Source: Catellatospora citrea (lineage in GTDB: Bacteria > Actinomycetota > Actinomycetes > Mycobacteriales > Micromonosporaceae). From it: 64,000 nucleotides of DNA. The translations under genes and the position numbers were made by a program. The stretch lies in NCBI RefSeq assembly GCF_003610235.1, contig NZ_RAPR01000001.1:4898001-4962000 (forward strand), read 5' to 3'. Shown here one piece after another: positions 8,512-19,204 of this stretch. Position 1 is the stretch's first letter. Each line of letters begins with the position of its first letter. A model generated the notes under the pieces. It was not told where the DNA came from. It worked only from the letters and a program-made list of their open reading frames with translations, and ran no database searches.

Positions 8512-9074
8512 CGGGGGCCTCCGTCGGGGGATTCGTGGGCGGCGCAGTCCGTGGCGAGCGCGGCGCGCAGTTTCACCCGCGCGCGGTGCAGCGCCGACTG
8601 GACCGAGCCGAGGGGGATGTCCAGGGTGCGGGCGATCTCCTCGTAGCCGAGCTCCGCGACCGCGTACAGCAGCAGCACGTCGCGCTGGCGGGCGGGCAGC
8701 GCGGCGAGCACCGCCGCCAGCCGCCGGGTCAGCGCCGACGCGTCCGCGCGGGCCGCGGCGCCGTCGGCGATGTCGGTCTGGTCGAGGTCGCGACCGGTCC
8801 GGGCCAGCGCCCGCAGCGCCCGGGTCTCGCTGCGCCGGTGCCGGCGCAGCAGGTTGCTGGCGATGCCGTAGAGCCAGGCCCGCGCCGGGCCGTCGGCGAG
8901 CCGGTGCCGGCGCTGGTGCGCGATGAGGAACGTGTCGGCCACGACGTCCTCCGCGACCGTCGGGCCGACCCGGCCGGTGCAGTAGCGCAGCAGTTCCGCA
9001 CCGTGGGAGTCGAAGAGGTCCGCCACGTCCGGGAGGCTTCGGCGCGGCTCGGCCATGAGGTGCAACATACTCAT
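8508..9074 (-). CDS. ECF-type RNA polymerase sigma factor
   Basis: The 188-residue protein shows sigma region 2 (about residues 18-85; ELLRYCTGRVGPTVAEDVVA and ARAWLYGIASNLLRRHRR) and region 4 (about 118-172; LPARQRDVLLLYAVAELGYE, then IPLGSVQSALHRARVKL). It should direct RNA polymerase to a small regulon, usually including its own gene. Start candidates are ATGs at 9074, 9068 and 9056; 9074 has a weak GGGC upstream and was kept. The downstream membrane protein is translationally coupled. Confidence 0.88.
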   Translation of the reverse strand: MSMLHLMAEPRRSLPDVADLFDSHGAELLRYCTGRVGPTVAEDVVADTFLIAHQRRHRLADGPARAWLYGIASNLLRRHRRSETRALRALARTGRDLDQTDIADGAAARADASALTRRLAAVLAALPARQRDVLLLYAVAELGYEEIARTLDIPLGSVQSALHRARVKLRAALATDCAAHESPDGGPR

Positions 9075-9155
9075 GACTGCCCGTACGGCGGTCCACTGTT
9101 CCGCACCGCTCGCGGCGGGCTGCCGGAAGCGGGCCGCAGGCGCGATGATGAATGA

Positions 9156-9521
9156 ATGGCGGCCGGGTTCACCACGATCGACGACTACATCGACTCCTTC
9201 CCCACTGAGGTGCAGGACGTGCTGCAGCAGGTCCGGCGGACGATCCTGGCCGCCGCGCCCGCGCAGGCCGGGCAGGCCATCAGCTACGGGATCCCCACCA
9301 TCACCCTGAACGGCCGTTATCTCGTGTACTTCGCCGGGTGGAAGCACCACGTCTCGGTCTATCCGGTGCCCGACGGGGACGCCGCGTTCGAGGAGGCCGT
9401 CGCGCCGTACCGGGCGGCCAAGGGCACGCTGCGGTTCCCGCTGCGCGAGCCGGTCCCGTACGACGTGATCGCCCGAGTGACGGCCGCGCTGGTGACGCAG
9501 CGGAGCGCGTCCGAACGGTGA
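9156..9521 (+). CDS. DUF1801 (YdhG-type) domain protein
   Basis: The 121-residue single-domain protein begins with FTTIDDYIDSFPTEVQDVLQ and contains ISYGIPTITLNGRYLVYFAG and HVSVYPVP, the signatures of the DUF1801/YdhG fold. Members have been linked loosely to iron chaperone-like or stress roles; the activity here is not known. It diverges from the sigma factor with 81 bp between them. Confidence 0.85.
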   Translation: MAAGFTTIDDYIDSFPTEVQDVLQQVRRTILAAAPAQAGQAISYGIPTITLNGRYLVYFAGWKHHVSVYPVPDGDAAFEEAVAPYRAAKGTLRFPLREPVPYDVIARVTAALVTQRSASER

Positions 9522-9595
9522 CCCGGCGGTGAGCCATCCGCCCCGGGTCGTGTCACCGTCGTCGCACCGGCATGCATGCCGTCGGGGGCGGTCCA

Positions 9596-9601
9596 TAGGA
9601 T
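9596..9601 (+). promoter_or_regulatory. -10 box of a leaderless recQ transcript
   Basis: TAGGAT ends 6 nt before the GTG start, so the transcript would begin at or within a base of the start codon. No matching -35 box is clear. Confidence 0.4.
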
Positions 9602-9607
9602 CGACGG

Positions 9608-11425
<1,818 letters not shown>

Positions 11426-11448
11426 ACGCGGTTGGCATTCCATCGACG

Positions 11449-11477
11449 TTGACGAAACTGTAAACCTCCTGTTACAT
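11449..11477 (+). promoter_or_regulatory. Promoter of the GH76 gene
   Basis: TTGACG (11449-11454), a 17-bp spacer and TTACAT (11472-11477) predict a start near 11484. The palindromic box at 11488 then lies just inside the transcript, a typical repression position. Confidence 0.55.
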
Positions 11478-11487
11478 GAGTGCTCAG

Positions 11488-11501
11488 TGAGAGCGCTCTC
11501 C
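11488..11501 (+). promoter_or_regulatory. CebR/LacI-type palindromic operator before GH76
   Basis: TGAGAGCGCTCTCC holds a perfect 12-bp palindrome around the GCGC core, and differs at three positions from the CebR box TGGGAGCGCTCCCA described in Streptomyces. It sits a few bases downstream of the predicted start site. Confidence 0.5.
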
Positions 11502-11533
11502 TGCATCCGGGTTCCCTGAGCAGGAGGTTCAAC

Positions 11534-12967
11534 ATGCGACTACCGGTACGTCTCCTGGCCGCCGGGCTCGCCGTCGCGGGCCTGGTCGCCGGGCCGATGG
11601 CGAGCGCCGCCACAGCGGCCCCGATCTGCAACCGCTACTGCGACGGGCGTGACCCGGCCCTGTCCCCCGGCGACCGGGCGCCGGTCAGCGCCGGCGTCTG
11701 GGGCCGCCAGATCGTGCTGCACTTCGACGACGCCGACGCGATGGGCTGGGCGAGCATCGCCAACGGCAACGCCGGCGACCGGGTCTGGCTCGACCGCTCC
11801 TTCAACGGCGGGCGCACCTGGACCGGCCTGCTCGGCGACAGCGCCGTCCCGGCGGGCCAGCGCGGCTGGCGCACCCCGATGTTCAACGTGGACGACTGGG
11901 CCGCGCTCGGCGTCGGCGCGCTGCGCGCCTGCGGCAAGGCGGGCGACCGCCCCGAGATCGCCTGCACGACCTGGGCCCGCACCACCTGGAACGCCGGCAA
12001 CCGGCGCACCGCCGCGGCCACCGGGCTGATGACCTCCTACAACCTGTCCACCGGCCGCTTCGACACCACCGGCTGGTGGAACACGGCCAACGCGCTGACC
12101 GCGCTCATCGACAACGTCCGGGTCACCGGCATGGGCAGCTACCGGTACGCGATCGGCCGCACCTATGACCTCAACCTGGGCGCCTACCAGGGCAGCTTCC
12201 GCAACGAGTACATCGACGACACCGGCTGGTGGGCCCTGGCCTGGATCGCCGCGTACGACCTCACCGGCGAGGCCCGCTACCTGAGCACGGCCCGGGTGGC
12301 GGCCGATCACATGGCGGCGTACTGGGACGGGGTCTGCGGCGGCGGGGTCTGGTGGAGCACCGCCCGGACCGCGAAGAACGCCATCGCGAACGGCCTCTAC
12401 CTGCACGTCAACGCCGCCCTGCACAACCGGATCGCGGGCGACGCGGTGTACCTGAACCGGGCGCGGGCGACGTGGACCTGGTTCCAGGGCACCGGGATGA
12501 TCAACGCTTCGTCGCTGATCAACGACGGGGTCAACCTGTCCACCTGCCGCAACAACGGCCAGCCGGTGTGGTCGTACAACCAGGGGGTGCCGCTGGGCGG
12601 GCTGGTCGAGCTGCACCGGGCCACCGGCGACGCGAGCCTGCTGACCACCGCGCGGCGGCTCGCCGACGCGTCGACCACGACCGCGTTGCTGCACGTCAAC
12701 GGCATCCTGCGTGATCCGTGCGAGGGCGGTGACTGCGGCGCGGACGGTCCCTCGTTCAAGGGGGCCTACGTGCGCGGCCTGGCCGTCCTCAACAACGTCC
12801 TGCCCGACCACCCCTACACGGCCTACCTGCGCCGCCAGGCCGACGCCGCGTACGCCGCCGACCGCACCCCGCTCGACCTCTACGGCCTGCGCTGGGCCGG
12901 ACGGGTCGACAAGCTCGACGCCGCCCGCCAGCAGAGCGCCCTCGACCTGATGAACGCCGCCCCGTAG
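11534..12967 (+). CDS. Secreted glycoside hydrolase family 76 (alpha-1,6-mannanase-like)
   Basis: The 477-residue protein has a Sec signal peptide ([17 protein letters not shown]... ATAA) and an (alpha/alpha)6-type domain. The GH76 signature with adjacent Asp residues is [13 protein letters not shown], followed by family-typical stretches ([48 protein letters not shown]). GH76 enzymes cut alpha-1,6-mannan such as fungal walls or the mannan of actinobacterial lipoglycans. Residues about 30-150 before the catalytic part are not recognised and may be an extra domain. CAGGAGG lies 7 nt before the ATG at 11534. The upstream CebR-like box suggests carbon-source control. Confidence 0.88.
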   Translation: MRLPVRLLAAGLAVAGLVAGPMASAATAAPICNRYCDGRDPALSPGDRAPVSAGVWGRQIVLHFDDADAMGWASIANGNAGDRVWLDRSFNGGRTWTGLLGDSAVPAGQRGWRTPMFNVDDWAALGVGALRACGKAGDRPEIACTTWARTTWNAGNRRTAAATGLMTSYNLSTGRFDTTGWWNTANALTALIDNVRVTGMGSYRYAIGRTYDLNLGAYQGSFRNEYIDDTGWWALAWIAAYDLTGEARYLSTARVAADHMAAYWDGVCGGGVWWSTARTAKNAIANGLYLHVNAALHNRIAGDAVYLNRARATWTWFQGTGMINASSLINDGVNLSTCRNNGQPVWSYNQGVPLGGLVELHRATGDASLLTTARRLADASTTTALLHVNGILRDPCEGGDCGADGPSFKGAYVRGLAVLNNVLPDHPYTAYLRRQADAAYAADRTPLDLYGLRWAGRVDKLDAARQQSALDLMNAAP

Positions 12968-13022
12968 CCGCGCCTCGCGGTGCGGCCGCGGTGACCCCTC
13001 GGCGTCGGCCGTGGTGATCGCC

Positions 13023-13069
13023 GTTTGGTGCCATGATCTGCGCTCAGACCGCAGATCATGGCACCAAAC
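13023..13069. terminator. Perfect 20-bp inverted repeat between convergent genes, bidirectional terminator or intergenic repeat
   Basis: Arms 13023-13042 and 13050-13069 match at all 20 positions around a 7-nt loop. It lies between the ends of GH76 (rightward) and the siderophore-interacting protein gene (leftward), so it may stop both transcripts. The unusually AT-rich arm sequence (TTTGGTGCCATGATC) could also belong to a dispersed repeat family. Confidence 0.6.
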
Positions 13070-13146
13070 ACTGATCTTCGACCGGGCCGCGCGGCGCGCG
13101 CCGGGGCCGCGGGCCGAGGGGACGCGGGCCGGTAGGCGGGGCCGGG

Positions 13147-14046
13147 TCAGCCTTCTTCGGTGCGGCCTCGGCGCCAGTAGCCCATGAAGGCGACCGCCTT
13201 GCGGTCCAGGCCGCGCTCGGTGACCAGGTGGCGGCGCAGGGTGCGGATGACCGCGGCCTCGCCGGCCAGCCAGGCGTAGAGCCGCCCGTGCGCGGACTCC
13301 TCGGGCACCTCCCACAGGATGTCGTTGTCCACGTCCACGTCGACGTCCTCGACCGCCTCGGCCGTGCCGGGCACCGGCACCAGCCGCGCCGCGGCCTGCT
13401 GCACCGCGGGGACCAGCAGGCTGCCGTGGGTGGCGCCGTCGCGGGCCAGCCAGCGCACGTCCATCCCGGCGGGCGCGGTCACCGGCAGCGCGTCGGCGGC
13501 GTACGGGACTTCCAGCAGCGCCGCGCCGACGGTGTCCGCGGGCAGCCGCTCCAGGATCGCCGCGATGGCGGGCACCGCGGTCTCGTCCCCGGCCAGCAGC
13601 ACCGGCACGCCCGGCGCGGGCGGCACGAACTCGACGCCGCCGTGCGGCCCGGGGTGGACGGCGTTCGGTCCCATCAGGACGAGTTCGTCCCCGGGCCGCG
13701 CCGCGCGGGCCCAGCGCGAGGCGGGTCCGGCGTCGCCGTGCAGGGCCACGTCCACGTCGACCTCGCACTGCCCGGCGCGCACGTACCGGGCGGTGTACGT
13801 GCGGACCGGGTTGCGGACCTCCTCGGGGGTGCCGCGCCAGACGGTGTACCAGTCCGGCCCGCGCTCCAGGGCGGCGAAGCCGCCGGTCGGTGCGGGCAGG
13901 ACCAGCTTGAGGCGCAGGTCGTAGCCGCAGTCGGCGAAGTCGGCGAGCTCGGGTCCGGCGAAGGTGAACCGCTTGAAGGTCGGGCTGAGTTCGGTGACGG
14001 ACTGCACCTGCACGGTGAACAGCCGCCAGACCATGGGTTCGCTCAT
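13147..14046 (-). CDS. Siderophore-interacting protein (FAD-dependent ferric-siderophore reductase)
   Basis: The 299-residue protein has an N-terminal FAD-binding half ([12 protein letters not shown], then DLRLKLVLP and VRTYTARYV) and a C-terminal NAD(P)H-type half ([17 protein letters not shown], then [13 protein letters not shown] and [21 protein letters not shown] ends). This is the SIP/ViuB family, which releases iron by reducing ferric siderophores in the cytoplasm. The ATG at 14046 (MSEPMVW) has GGAG nine nt upstream. An iron box lies about 105 bp upstream, so iron repression is likely. The neighbouring efflux gene is in the same direction but has its own regulator. Confidence 0.93.
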   Translation of the reverse strand: MSEPMVWRLFTVQVQSVTELSPTFKRFTFAGPELADFADCGYDLRLKLVLPAPTGGFAALERGPDWYTVWRGTPEEVRNPVRTYTARYVRAGQCEVDVDVALHGDAGPASRWARAARPGDELVLMGPNAVHPGPHGGVEFVPPAPGVPVLLAGDETAVPAIAAILERLPADTVGAALLEVPYAADALPVTAPAGMDVRWLARDGATHGSLLVPAVQQAAARLVPVPGTAEAVEDVDVDVDNDILWEVPEESAHGRLYAWLAGEAAVIRTLRRHLVTERGLDRKAVAFMGYWRRGRTEEG

Positions 14047-14151
14047 GCGCGGGATCTCCAAGGGGGCCGGACGACAGAGGGGCTGCCGAGCAGGGCCGCC
14101 GACCCGTGGCACTCCACGTGAAGCCGGCGGCCGTGCGGCATGACGCCTAGG

Positions 14152-14170
14152 TTAGGTTAGCCTTCCCTCT
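14152..14170 (-). promoter_or_regulatory. Iron box (IdeR/DmdR-type) upstream of the siderophore-interacting protein
   Basis: The stretch has TTAGGTTAGCCT as its left half, matching the 19-bp actinobacterial iron box consensus (TTAGGTTAGSCTAACCTAA), with a degenerate right half. It lies just after the efflux-gene stop codon and upstream of the SIP start. Confidence 0.65.
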
Positions 14171-14175
14171 ACTTG

Positions 14176-15822
14176 TCAAACGGCTGCCGTCGTGTCCGGT
14201 GCCGCCGCGCCGACGGCAGGGCCGGGCGCAGGCGCCGGCACGGACCCGGCGGGCCTGCCCGGCTCGGTTGCGGCGGGCTCGGGCGAGCAGTCGGCGGGCG
14301 CTGCGGCGCGGCCGGATTCGCCGCCGCGCAGGGTGAGCAGGGCGAGTGCCGCGGCGAGCACCATCAGCACGGCCGCCGCGACAGCCGCCGCGTGCAGGCC
14401 GGACATGAAGGCGGTGCGGGCGCTCGCGAACAGCGCCTCACCCACGGGACCGGGTGTCCCGCTCGCGACGACGGCCGCCCCGGCCAGTGTCTCGCGGGCG
14501 CTGTCCGCGGCCTCGGCGGGCAGCCCGGCGGGCACGTCGAGGTGGGCGCGGAAGACGGCGGTGCCGATGCTGCCCAGCACGGCCATGCCGAGCGCGCCGC
14601 CGAACTCCGAGGCCGTCTCCGACAGCGCGGACGCCGCACCCGCCCGCTCCGGCGGGGCGGCCCACAGGATGAGCTCGGTGCTCAGTGACAGCACCACGAC
14701 CAGGCCGCAGGCATACAGCGCGGCGCAGACCATCAGCGTCCACAGGGGTGAGTCGGCGGCCACGGCGGTCATCGCGGCGAACCCGGCGAGCGCGATCAGG
14801 AAGCCGCCCGCGACCAGGCGGCCGCGGGGCACGCCGCGCTGGGCGAGCCCGGCGGCGATCGGGGTGACCGCGCCGACGCCGAGCGAGGGCACCAGGCTCC
14901 ACAGCGCCGCCTCCAGCGGGGACATGCCCCACACGGTCTGCAGCAGCTGGGTGGTGAAGATGGCGAAGCCGACCAGAGCGAACATCGCGAGCATGTTGAC
15001 CGCGACGGCGCCGCTGAAGGCGCGGCCCCGGAACAGCGCGAGATCGATCATCGGGTCCGGCGACGTGCGCTGCCGGTGCACGAAGACCGCGCCGACGGCG
15101 AGGCCGGCGACGATCGCCGCGCCCGCGAGCCGGCCGTCGCCGCGCGCGGCGAACTCCTTGACACCCCAGATCACGGGCAGCACCGCGGCCAGCGACAGGG
15201 CCGCGCCGATCAGGTCGAACCGGCCGCCGGCGACCCGGCGCGACTCGGGCACCAGCAGCGGCGCGAGCGCGACCAGCAGCAGCATGAACGGCACGTTGAT
15301 CAGGAAGACCGAGCCCCACCAGAAGTGTTCGAGCAGCAGGCCGCTCAGGATCGGGCCGAGCGCGACGCCGAAGGTGAGCGCGGCGGTCCAGATCGCGATG
15401 GCGGTGGCGCGTTGCCTGGCGTCGTGGAACATGTTGCGGATCAGCGCGAGGGTGCTCGGCATCAGCGTCGCGCCGCCGATCCCGAGCAGCGCGCGGGTGG
15501 CGATCAGGGCCTCGGCGCTGCCCGCGTACGCGGCGGCGGCCGAGGTGAGGCCGAAGGCGGCCGCGCCGATCATGAGCAGCCTGCGGCGGCCGATCCGGTC
15601 GCCCAGCGCGCCCATGGTGATGAGCAGTCCGGCCAGCACGAAGCCGTAGATGTCGAAGATCCACAGTTGCTGGGTGGCCGACGGGGCGAGGTCGGCGCTG
15701 ATGAACGGGACGGCGAAGTAGAGCACCGACACGTCCATGGAGACCAGCAGCAGGGGCAGCAGCAGCACGGCGAGGCCGATCCACTCGCGGCGGCCGGCGA
15801 GGGGTGGGCTTGGCTCGTTCAT
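14176..15822 (-). CDS. DHA2-family MFS drug-efflux transporter
   Basis: The 548-residue protein has about 14 hydrophobic segments and the MFS loop motif GALGDRIGRRRLLM after the second helix. It also shows GPILSGLLLEHFWWGSVFLI, typical of DHA2 (QacA/EmrB-like) proton-driven exporters. The last about 60 residues are a low-complexity Ala/Pro/Glu tail, probably cytoplasmic. It diverges from a TetR gene across three tandem operator-like repeats, the usual layout for inducible drug export. The start at 15822 (MNEPSPP) was chosen because the longer frame reads through those repeats. Confidence 0.92.
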   Translation of the reverse strand: MNEPSPPLAGRREWIGLAVLLLPLLLVSMDVSVLYFAVPFISADLAPSATQQLWIFDIYGFVLAGLLITMGALGDRIGRRRLLMIGAAAFGLTSAAAAYAGSAEALIATRALLGIGGATLMPSTLALIRNMFHDARQRATAIAIWTAALTFGVALGPILSGLLLEHFWWGSVFLINVPFMLLLVALAPLLVPESRRVAGGRFDLIGAALSLAAVLPVIWGVKEFAARGDGRLAGAAIVAGLAVGAVFVHRQRTSPDPMIDLALFRGRAFSGAVAVNMLAMFALVGFAIFTTQLLQTVWGMSPLEAALWSLVPSLGVGAVTPIAAGLAQRGVPRGRLVAGGFLIALAGFAAMTAVAADSPLWTLMVCAALYACGLVVVLSLSTELILWAAPPERAGAASALSETASEFGGALGMAVLGSIGTAVFRAHLDVPAGLPAEAADSARETLAGAAVVASGTPGPVGEALFASARTAFMSGLHAAAVAAAVLMVLAAALALLTLRGGESGRAAAPADCSPEPAATEPGRPAGSVPAPAPGPAVGAAAPDTTAAV

Positions 15823-15833
15823 CGAGGACCAAC

Positions 15834-15897
15834 CTTCTGTGTATGAGGTACGCGCTTCTGTGTATGTCATACGCCGTTCTGCGTACGTTATACGCAG
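15834..15897. promoter_or_regulatory. Three tandem TetR-operator-like repeats between the MFS and tetR genes
   Basis: Three related 21-22 bp units lie end to end (15834-15854, 15855-15876, 15877-15897), each beginning with TTCTG(T/C)GTA and ending in TACGC. The third holds CTGCGTA and TACGCAG as perfect 7-bp inverted arms with a 5-nt centre. The unit length of two helical turns would place three repressor dimers on one face of the DNA. Confidence 0.6.
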
Positions 15898-15940
15898 CAC
15901 TAGGATGTGCAGTCAAGCCTTCGAGGTAGAAGCAGGTGTG

Positions 15941-16690
15941 ATGGAACTCGACAGCGCCGGGGTGCCGGCGAACATCGCCGCCGCTTGGGGACTGCGCGAA
16001 CGCCCGGGCAAGGGGCCCAAGCCGGGGCTGACCCTGGACGGCATCGTGCGGGCGGGGATCCGGGTCGCGGCGGCCGACGGCGTCGGCGCGGTCACCATGA
16101 GCCGGGTCGCGGCCGAGGCGGGCGCGTCCACCATGGCGCTCTACCGCTACGTCCGGGCCAAGGACGAGCTGCTCGAACTGATGGTGGACGCGGCCATCGG
16201 CGACCCGCCGCCGCTCACCTCGGGCGGCGACTGGCGCGCCGGGCTCATCGCGTGGTCCTGGGCCTGCCGCGAGCTGTACATGACACATCCCTGGACGCTG
16301 CGGGTGCCCGTCAGCGGCCCGCCCGCCACTCCCCACCAGCTCGCCTGGATGGACGCCGGGCTGGCCGCGATGGCGCAGACCGGCCTGCGCGAGGAGGCGA
16401 AACTCTCGATCGTCCTGCTGCTGACGATGTACGTCCGCAACGAGGCCACGGTCGCCGTCGACATGCAGACCGCGGTGCAGGCCCTGGGCAGCTCACTCGA
16501 CGAGGCCATGGCCGCCTACGGCAAGCTGCTGAAGATGCTCGTCGACCCGAGTCGGTTCCCGGCGCTGGCACGCGCGATCGAAGCGGGGGTGCTCGACCGG
16601 GCCGACGATCCGGACGAGGAGTTCGTGTTCGGGCTGGACCGCATCCTCGACGGCGTGGGTCTGCTCATCGCGCAGCGGGCGGGCGGCTGA
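15941..16690 (+). CDS. TetR-family repressor, probable regulator of the divergent MFS exporter
   Basis: The 249-residue protein has the TetR helix-turn-helix at about residues 33-78 (LDGIVRAGIRVAAADGVGAV, then ASTMALYRYVRAKDELLELM) and a long helical C-terminal ligand domain. A leading about 25-residue extension (WGLRERPGKGPKPGLT) is common in the subfamily that controls drug exporters. ATG 15941 follows AGCAGGTG; an ATG at 15906 is a longer alternative that would overlap the operator region's end. Confidence 0.9.
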   Translation: MELDSAGVPANIAAAWGLRERPGKGPKPGLTLDGIVRAGIRVAAADGVGAVTMSRVAAEAGASTMALYRYVRAKDELLELMVDAAIGDPPPLTSGGDWRAGLIAWSWACRELYMTHPWTLRVPVSGPPATPHQLAWMDAGLAAMAQTGLREEAKLSIVLLLTMYVRNEATVAVDMQTAVQALGSSLDEAMAAYGKLLKMLVDPSRFPALARAIEAGVLDRADDPDEEFVFGLDRILDGVGLLIAQRAGG

Positions 16691-16699
16691 CCGTCCCCC

Positions 16700-18121
16700 G
16701 TGGACGGTACCGTCACACCCGTGACGGACCTCCCCTCCCCGCCCGCGCCCGTAGTGGTCGAGACGCCCGCACCCCGGCACGGCATCGCCTGGTCGCTGCG
16801 CCACCTCGTGGCGGTGCTCGGCACCGTCGGCGTGCTGCTGCTGCGGCACTGGCCGGTGCTGTTCGCGCTGGTGTTCGCCGGTTTCGCGGCCCGGCGCGGG
16901 GTGACCCTGGTGGCCGTGCAGGCCAGCGACCTCGACGGCGTCTTCGGCTTCCTCGTCTTCGCCCTGGTCCCGGTCGCGGTGATGACCGCGCTGGTGCTGA
17001 TGCTGCGGGTGCTGTCGCGGTCACTGCCGACCACGACGCCGGGCGGCGAGCCCGGACAGCGCTTCCGCACCCTCGCGCACGTGGCGAGCGTGCTGCTGCC
17101 GTTCATCGTGGTGTACGCCTCCTACGGCTACTTCGAGGCCGACCGCGACAGCTACCTGCTGGAGATCATCGCCGACGAGAACAGCAAGGCCGAGGCGGTC
17201 ACGAACCCCTCGGCGCTGGTGCTCGACGAGCGGCTGCCGTTCACGCTGAACACGACGCTCGTCGTGGTGTCGCTGGCCGCGCTGCTGCTGCGGTTCCTGC
17301 TGGGGCTGCGCGCCGACCGGCTGTGGAGCTGGATCGGCTTCGTGCGGGCCTACCTGGAGGTGCTGTCGCTGACCCTGGTGGCGGTGTTCGTCTCCGGCGT
17401 CAGCGACAAGGTGCTGCCGTTCGTCGAGCACCGGCAGGCATACCAATGGGCCCTGTCGGGCTGGCATCAGGTCGTCGCGCAGCTCGGGCCGCTGGAGGAG
17501 CCGGTCCGGGCCACCGGCACGTGGTTCTCGGAGCTGTTCCTGTCCCTCGACGTCGTGCTGGTCGTGCCGCTGGCCTGGCTGATCGTCGGCGCGGTGGTGT
17601 ACGGGCAGAGCCTGGGCACGCCGCCGCTGAGCCCGAAGGCCGCCCGGCGCGCGGTGCGGGCGGCCCGCCGCTGGGCGAAGCTGCCCGCGCCGGTCCGCCG
17701 GCTCGGCGCGGCGAGCACGGCCAACGTGCGCGAGACGATGACGCCGCTGGCGCAGAGCTTCCGGCTGCTGGCGCACGCGGGCAAGGTGCCGATGCTGATG
17801 TTCTGCGTGCTGTTCCTCGCCGTGCAGACGCTGCCGACCTGGCTGTGGGAGCTGGAGCGGGCGCTGATCGGCGCGCAGGACCTGAACTATGTGTGGCGGC
17901 CGCTGTCCGGCCCGCTCAGCATCGTCAACGACGCGATCAGCATGGTGCTGCTGCTGTGCCTGGTCGCCGCCACCGTCGACCGGGTGCTGCGGGTGCAGGC
18001 GCCGCTACCGGTCGAACCGCACGTACCGGGTCTGGTCCACGGTGCCGAAGAAGACCCGCACCGCGGCGACGTCCACCCCGCGCGGCGTGACGAAATGGGC
18101 GACGGTCTGGTGCCTGCCTGA
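16700..18121 (+). CDS. Polytopic membrane protein of unknown function
   Basis: The 473-residue protein has about seven hydrophobic segments (about residues 35-60, 78-105, 128-145, 190-215, 225-245, 290-310, and two near 375-395 and 420-440). A basic stretch (KAARRAVRAARRWAKLPAPVRR) lies at about 315-340. I do not recognise a family. Start GTG 16700 is tentative; GTG 16721 is equally possible. Its last about 117 bp overlap the 3' end of a leftward gene, which is unusual and could couple their expression. It may work with the three exported proteins encoded opposite, but that is inference only. Confidence 0.65.
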   Translation: MDGTVTPVTDLPSPPAPVVVETPAPRHGIAWSLRHLVAVLGTVGVLLLRHWPVLFALVFAGFAARRGVTLVAVQASDLDGVFGFLVFALVPVAVMTALVLMLRVLSRSLPTTTPGGEPGQRFRTLAHVASVLLPFIVVYASYGYFEADRDSYLLEIIADENSKAEAVTNPSALVLDERLPFTLNTTLVVVSLAALLLRFLLGLRADRLWSWIGFVRAYLEVLSLTLVAVFVSGVSDKVLPFVEHRQAYQWALSGWHQVVAQLGPLEEPVRATGTWFSELFLSLDVVLVVPLAWLIVGAVVYGQSLGTPPLSPKAARRAVRAARRWAKLPAPVRRLGAASTANVRETMTPLAQSFRLLAHAGKVPMLMFCVLFLAVQTLPTWLWELERALIGAQDLNYVWRPLSGPLSIVNDAISMVLLLCLVAATVDRVLRVQAPLPVEPHVPGLVHGAEEDPHRGDVHPARRDEMGDGLVPA

Positions 18122-18568
18122 CGCGGCGGGCACCGGACTGTTGTCCGGCTTGCAGTTGCCCAGCGGCGTACGCGCCGACGACAGTTCCTTCGGGTTGTCG
18201 GCGTACAGGTTGCCGGCGGTGTCCTCGATGGTGATCTCGCAGAACGGCACCTGCTCCGGGTCGGTCGGCCCCTCGACGTCGAGCACCACCCGCCAGGCGG
18301 TCATGTTGTCGGGTACGACGAAGGGGCGGTCGCCGCCGCGCTTCAGGTCCGTGGCCTCGACCAGCTCGGCGACCCGCACCCGGACCCCGGCGAAGTCGGC
18401 GACCCCGTCGGCGGCGGGCAGCACCACGGCGGGCTTGCCCCGCTGCCAGAACTCCAGATCGGAGTATCCGGCCGCGGCCAGCATCAGGGCCAGCATGGGC
18501 AGCAGCGCGACCAGGCCCCAGACGTTGCGCCGCCACCAGCCGCGGCCCAGCGAGTCCGGGCCCCTCAT
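18005..18568 (-). CDS. Membrane-anchored exported protein, unknown function
   Basis: The 187-residue protein has one N-terminal transmembrane or signal segment (NVWGLVALLPMLALMLAAAG) and an outer beta-rich domain (WRVVLDVEGPTDPEQVPFCE, then ITIEDTAGNLYADN) with two Cys. The domain looks like the DUF4352/Ig-like exported domains, but only by pattern. Its ATG overlaps the previous stop by ATGA, so it is in an operon with the two genes upstream. Its 3' end overlaps a convergent gene by 117 bp. Confidence 0.65.
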   Translation of the reverse strand: MRGPDSLGRGWWRRNVWGLVALLPMLALMLAAAGYSDLEFWQRGKPAVVLPAADGVADFAGVRVRVAELVEATDLKRGGDRPFVVPDNMTAWRVVLDVEGPTDPEQVPFCEITIEDTAGNLYADNPKELSSARTPLGNCKPDNSPVPAASGRHQTVAHFVTPRGVDVAAVRVFFGTVDQTRYVRFDR

Positions 18569-19134
18569 GACACGGCCTTCGGGGCGAGCAGGGTGGTGGG
18601 CTCGGCCGAGCAGGCATTCCCGTCGGAGATCGGCAGCCCGATCTCGGTCATCGAGTCCATCCGCTGGTCGAGGCTGTTGTCGGCGAGCAGCAGGGTCAGG
18701 CTGCCCGCGGACGCGGTGGGCACCTCGATGGCGATCTCCCCCTCGTAGGGCAGGCCGGGCTGCATGGTGAGCCCGCCCGAGACCAGGTCCAGCGAGACCC
18801 GGTCCGTGGTCTGGTAGACCTTTCCGGCACCGTCGCGCGCCGCGGCGTACGCGATGCTGGTCGGTTTGAACCGCGCGCCCACCCGCAGCTTGGCGATGAT
18901 CCAGACACCCTGGGTGTCCAGCACGTGCTCGCCGATCCGCAGCGCGGCCGCGCAGCGCACCAGCTGCACCCGGGCGGTGAAGGTGCGGGCGGCCACCTCC
19001 GCGCCGACCTCCCCGGCGACGGGGAAGGGGCGCAGGGCGTGGTTGAGGTTCGGCTCGGCGGAGTGGACCGCCTGTCCGGCGGCGAGCGCGGCCAGCACGA
19101 AGACGGCCGTTCCCAGGCGGCGCAACAGCTTCAC
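18565..19134 (-). CDS. Exported DUF4352-like protein
   Basis: The 189-residue protein has a signal peptide (MKLLRRLGTAVFVLAALAAG) and then one domain of alternating strands (VWIIAKLRVGARFKPTSIAY, then GKVYQTTDRVS and LPYEGEIAIEVP). This spacing resembles the extracytoplasmic DUF4352/telokin-like fold. The function is unknown. GTG at 19134 is the start; the downstream gene is translationally coupled. Confidence 0.65.
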   Translation of the reverse strand: MKLLRRLGTAVFVLAALAAGQAVHSAEPNLNHALRPFPVAGEVGAEVAARTFTARVQLVRCAAALRIGEHVLDTQGVWIIAKLRVGARFKPTSIAYAAARDGAGKVYQTTDRVSLDLVSGGLTMQPGLPYEGEIAIEVPTASAGSLTLLLADNSLDQRMDSMTEIGLPISDGNACSAEPTTLLAPKAVS

Positions 19135-19150
19135 GCGTCGTCTCCTCGCC

Positions 19151-19198
19151 TCATGGCAGCGGTCCGGCTCACCGCAGGGGTCCGGCTCATGGCAGCGG
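19151..19198. repeat. Short direct repeat in an intergenic spacer
   Basis: TCATGGCAGCGG occurs at 19151-19162 and again at 19187-19198, with flanking CCGGCTC also repeated (36-bp period). It fills most of the spacer between two exported-protein genes. It may be simple slippage; no function is seen. Confidence 0.4.
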
Positions 19199-19204
19199 CG
19201 CGGC

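Noticed and set aside
11540-13768. 742-residue frame on the minus strand
   Set aside because: It spans GH76 and the SIP gene and contains no domain.
15822-15900. Longer MFS start within the operator repeats
   Set aside because: The repeated peptide (TYxEARTSYTEG-like) arises from the tandem operators; the MFS fold starts at 15822.
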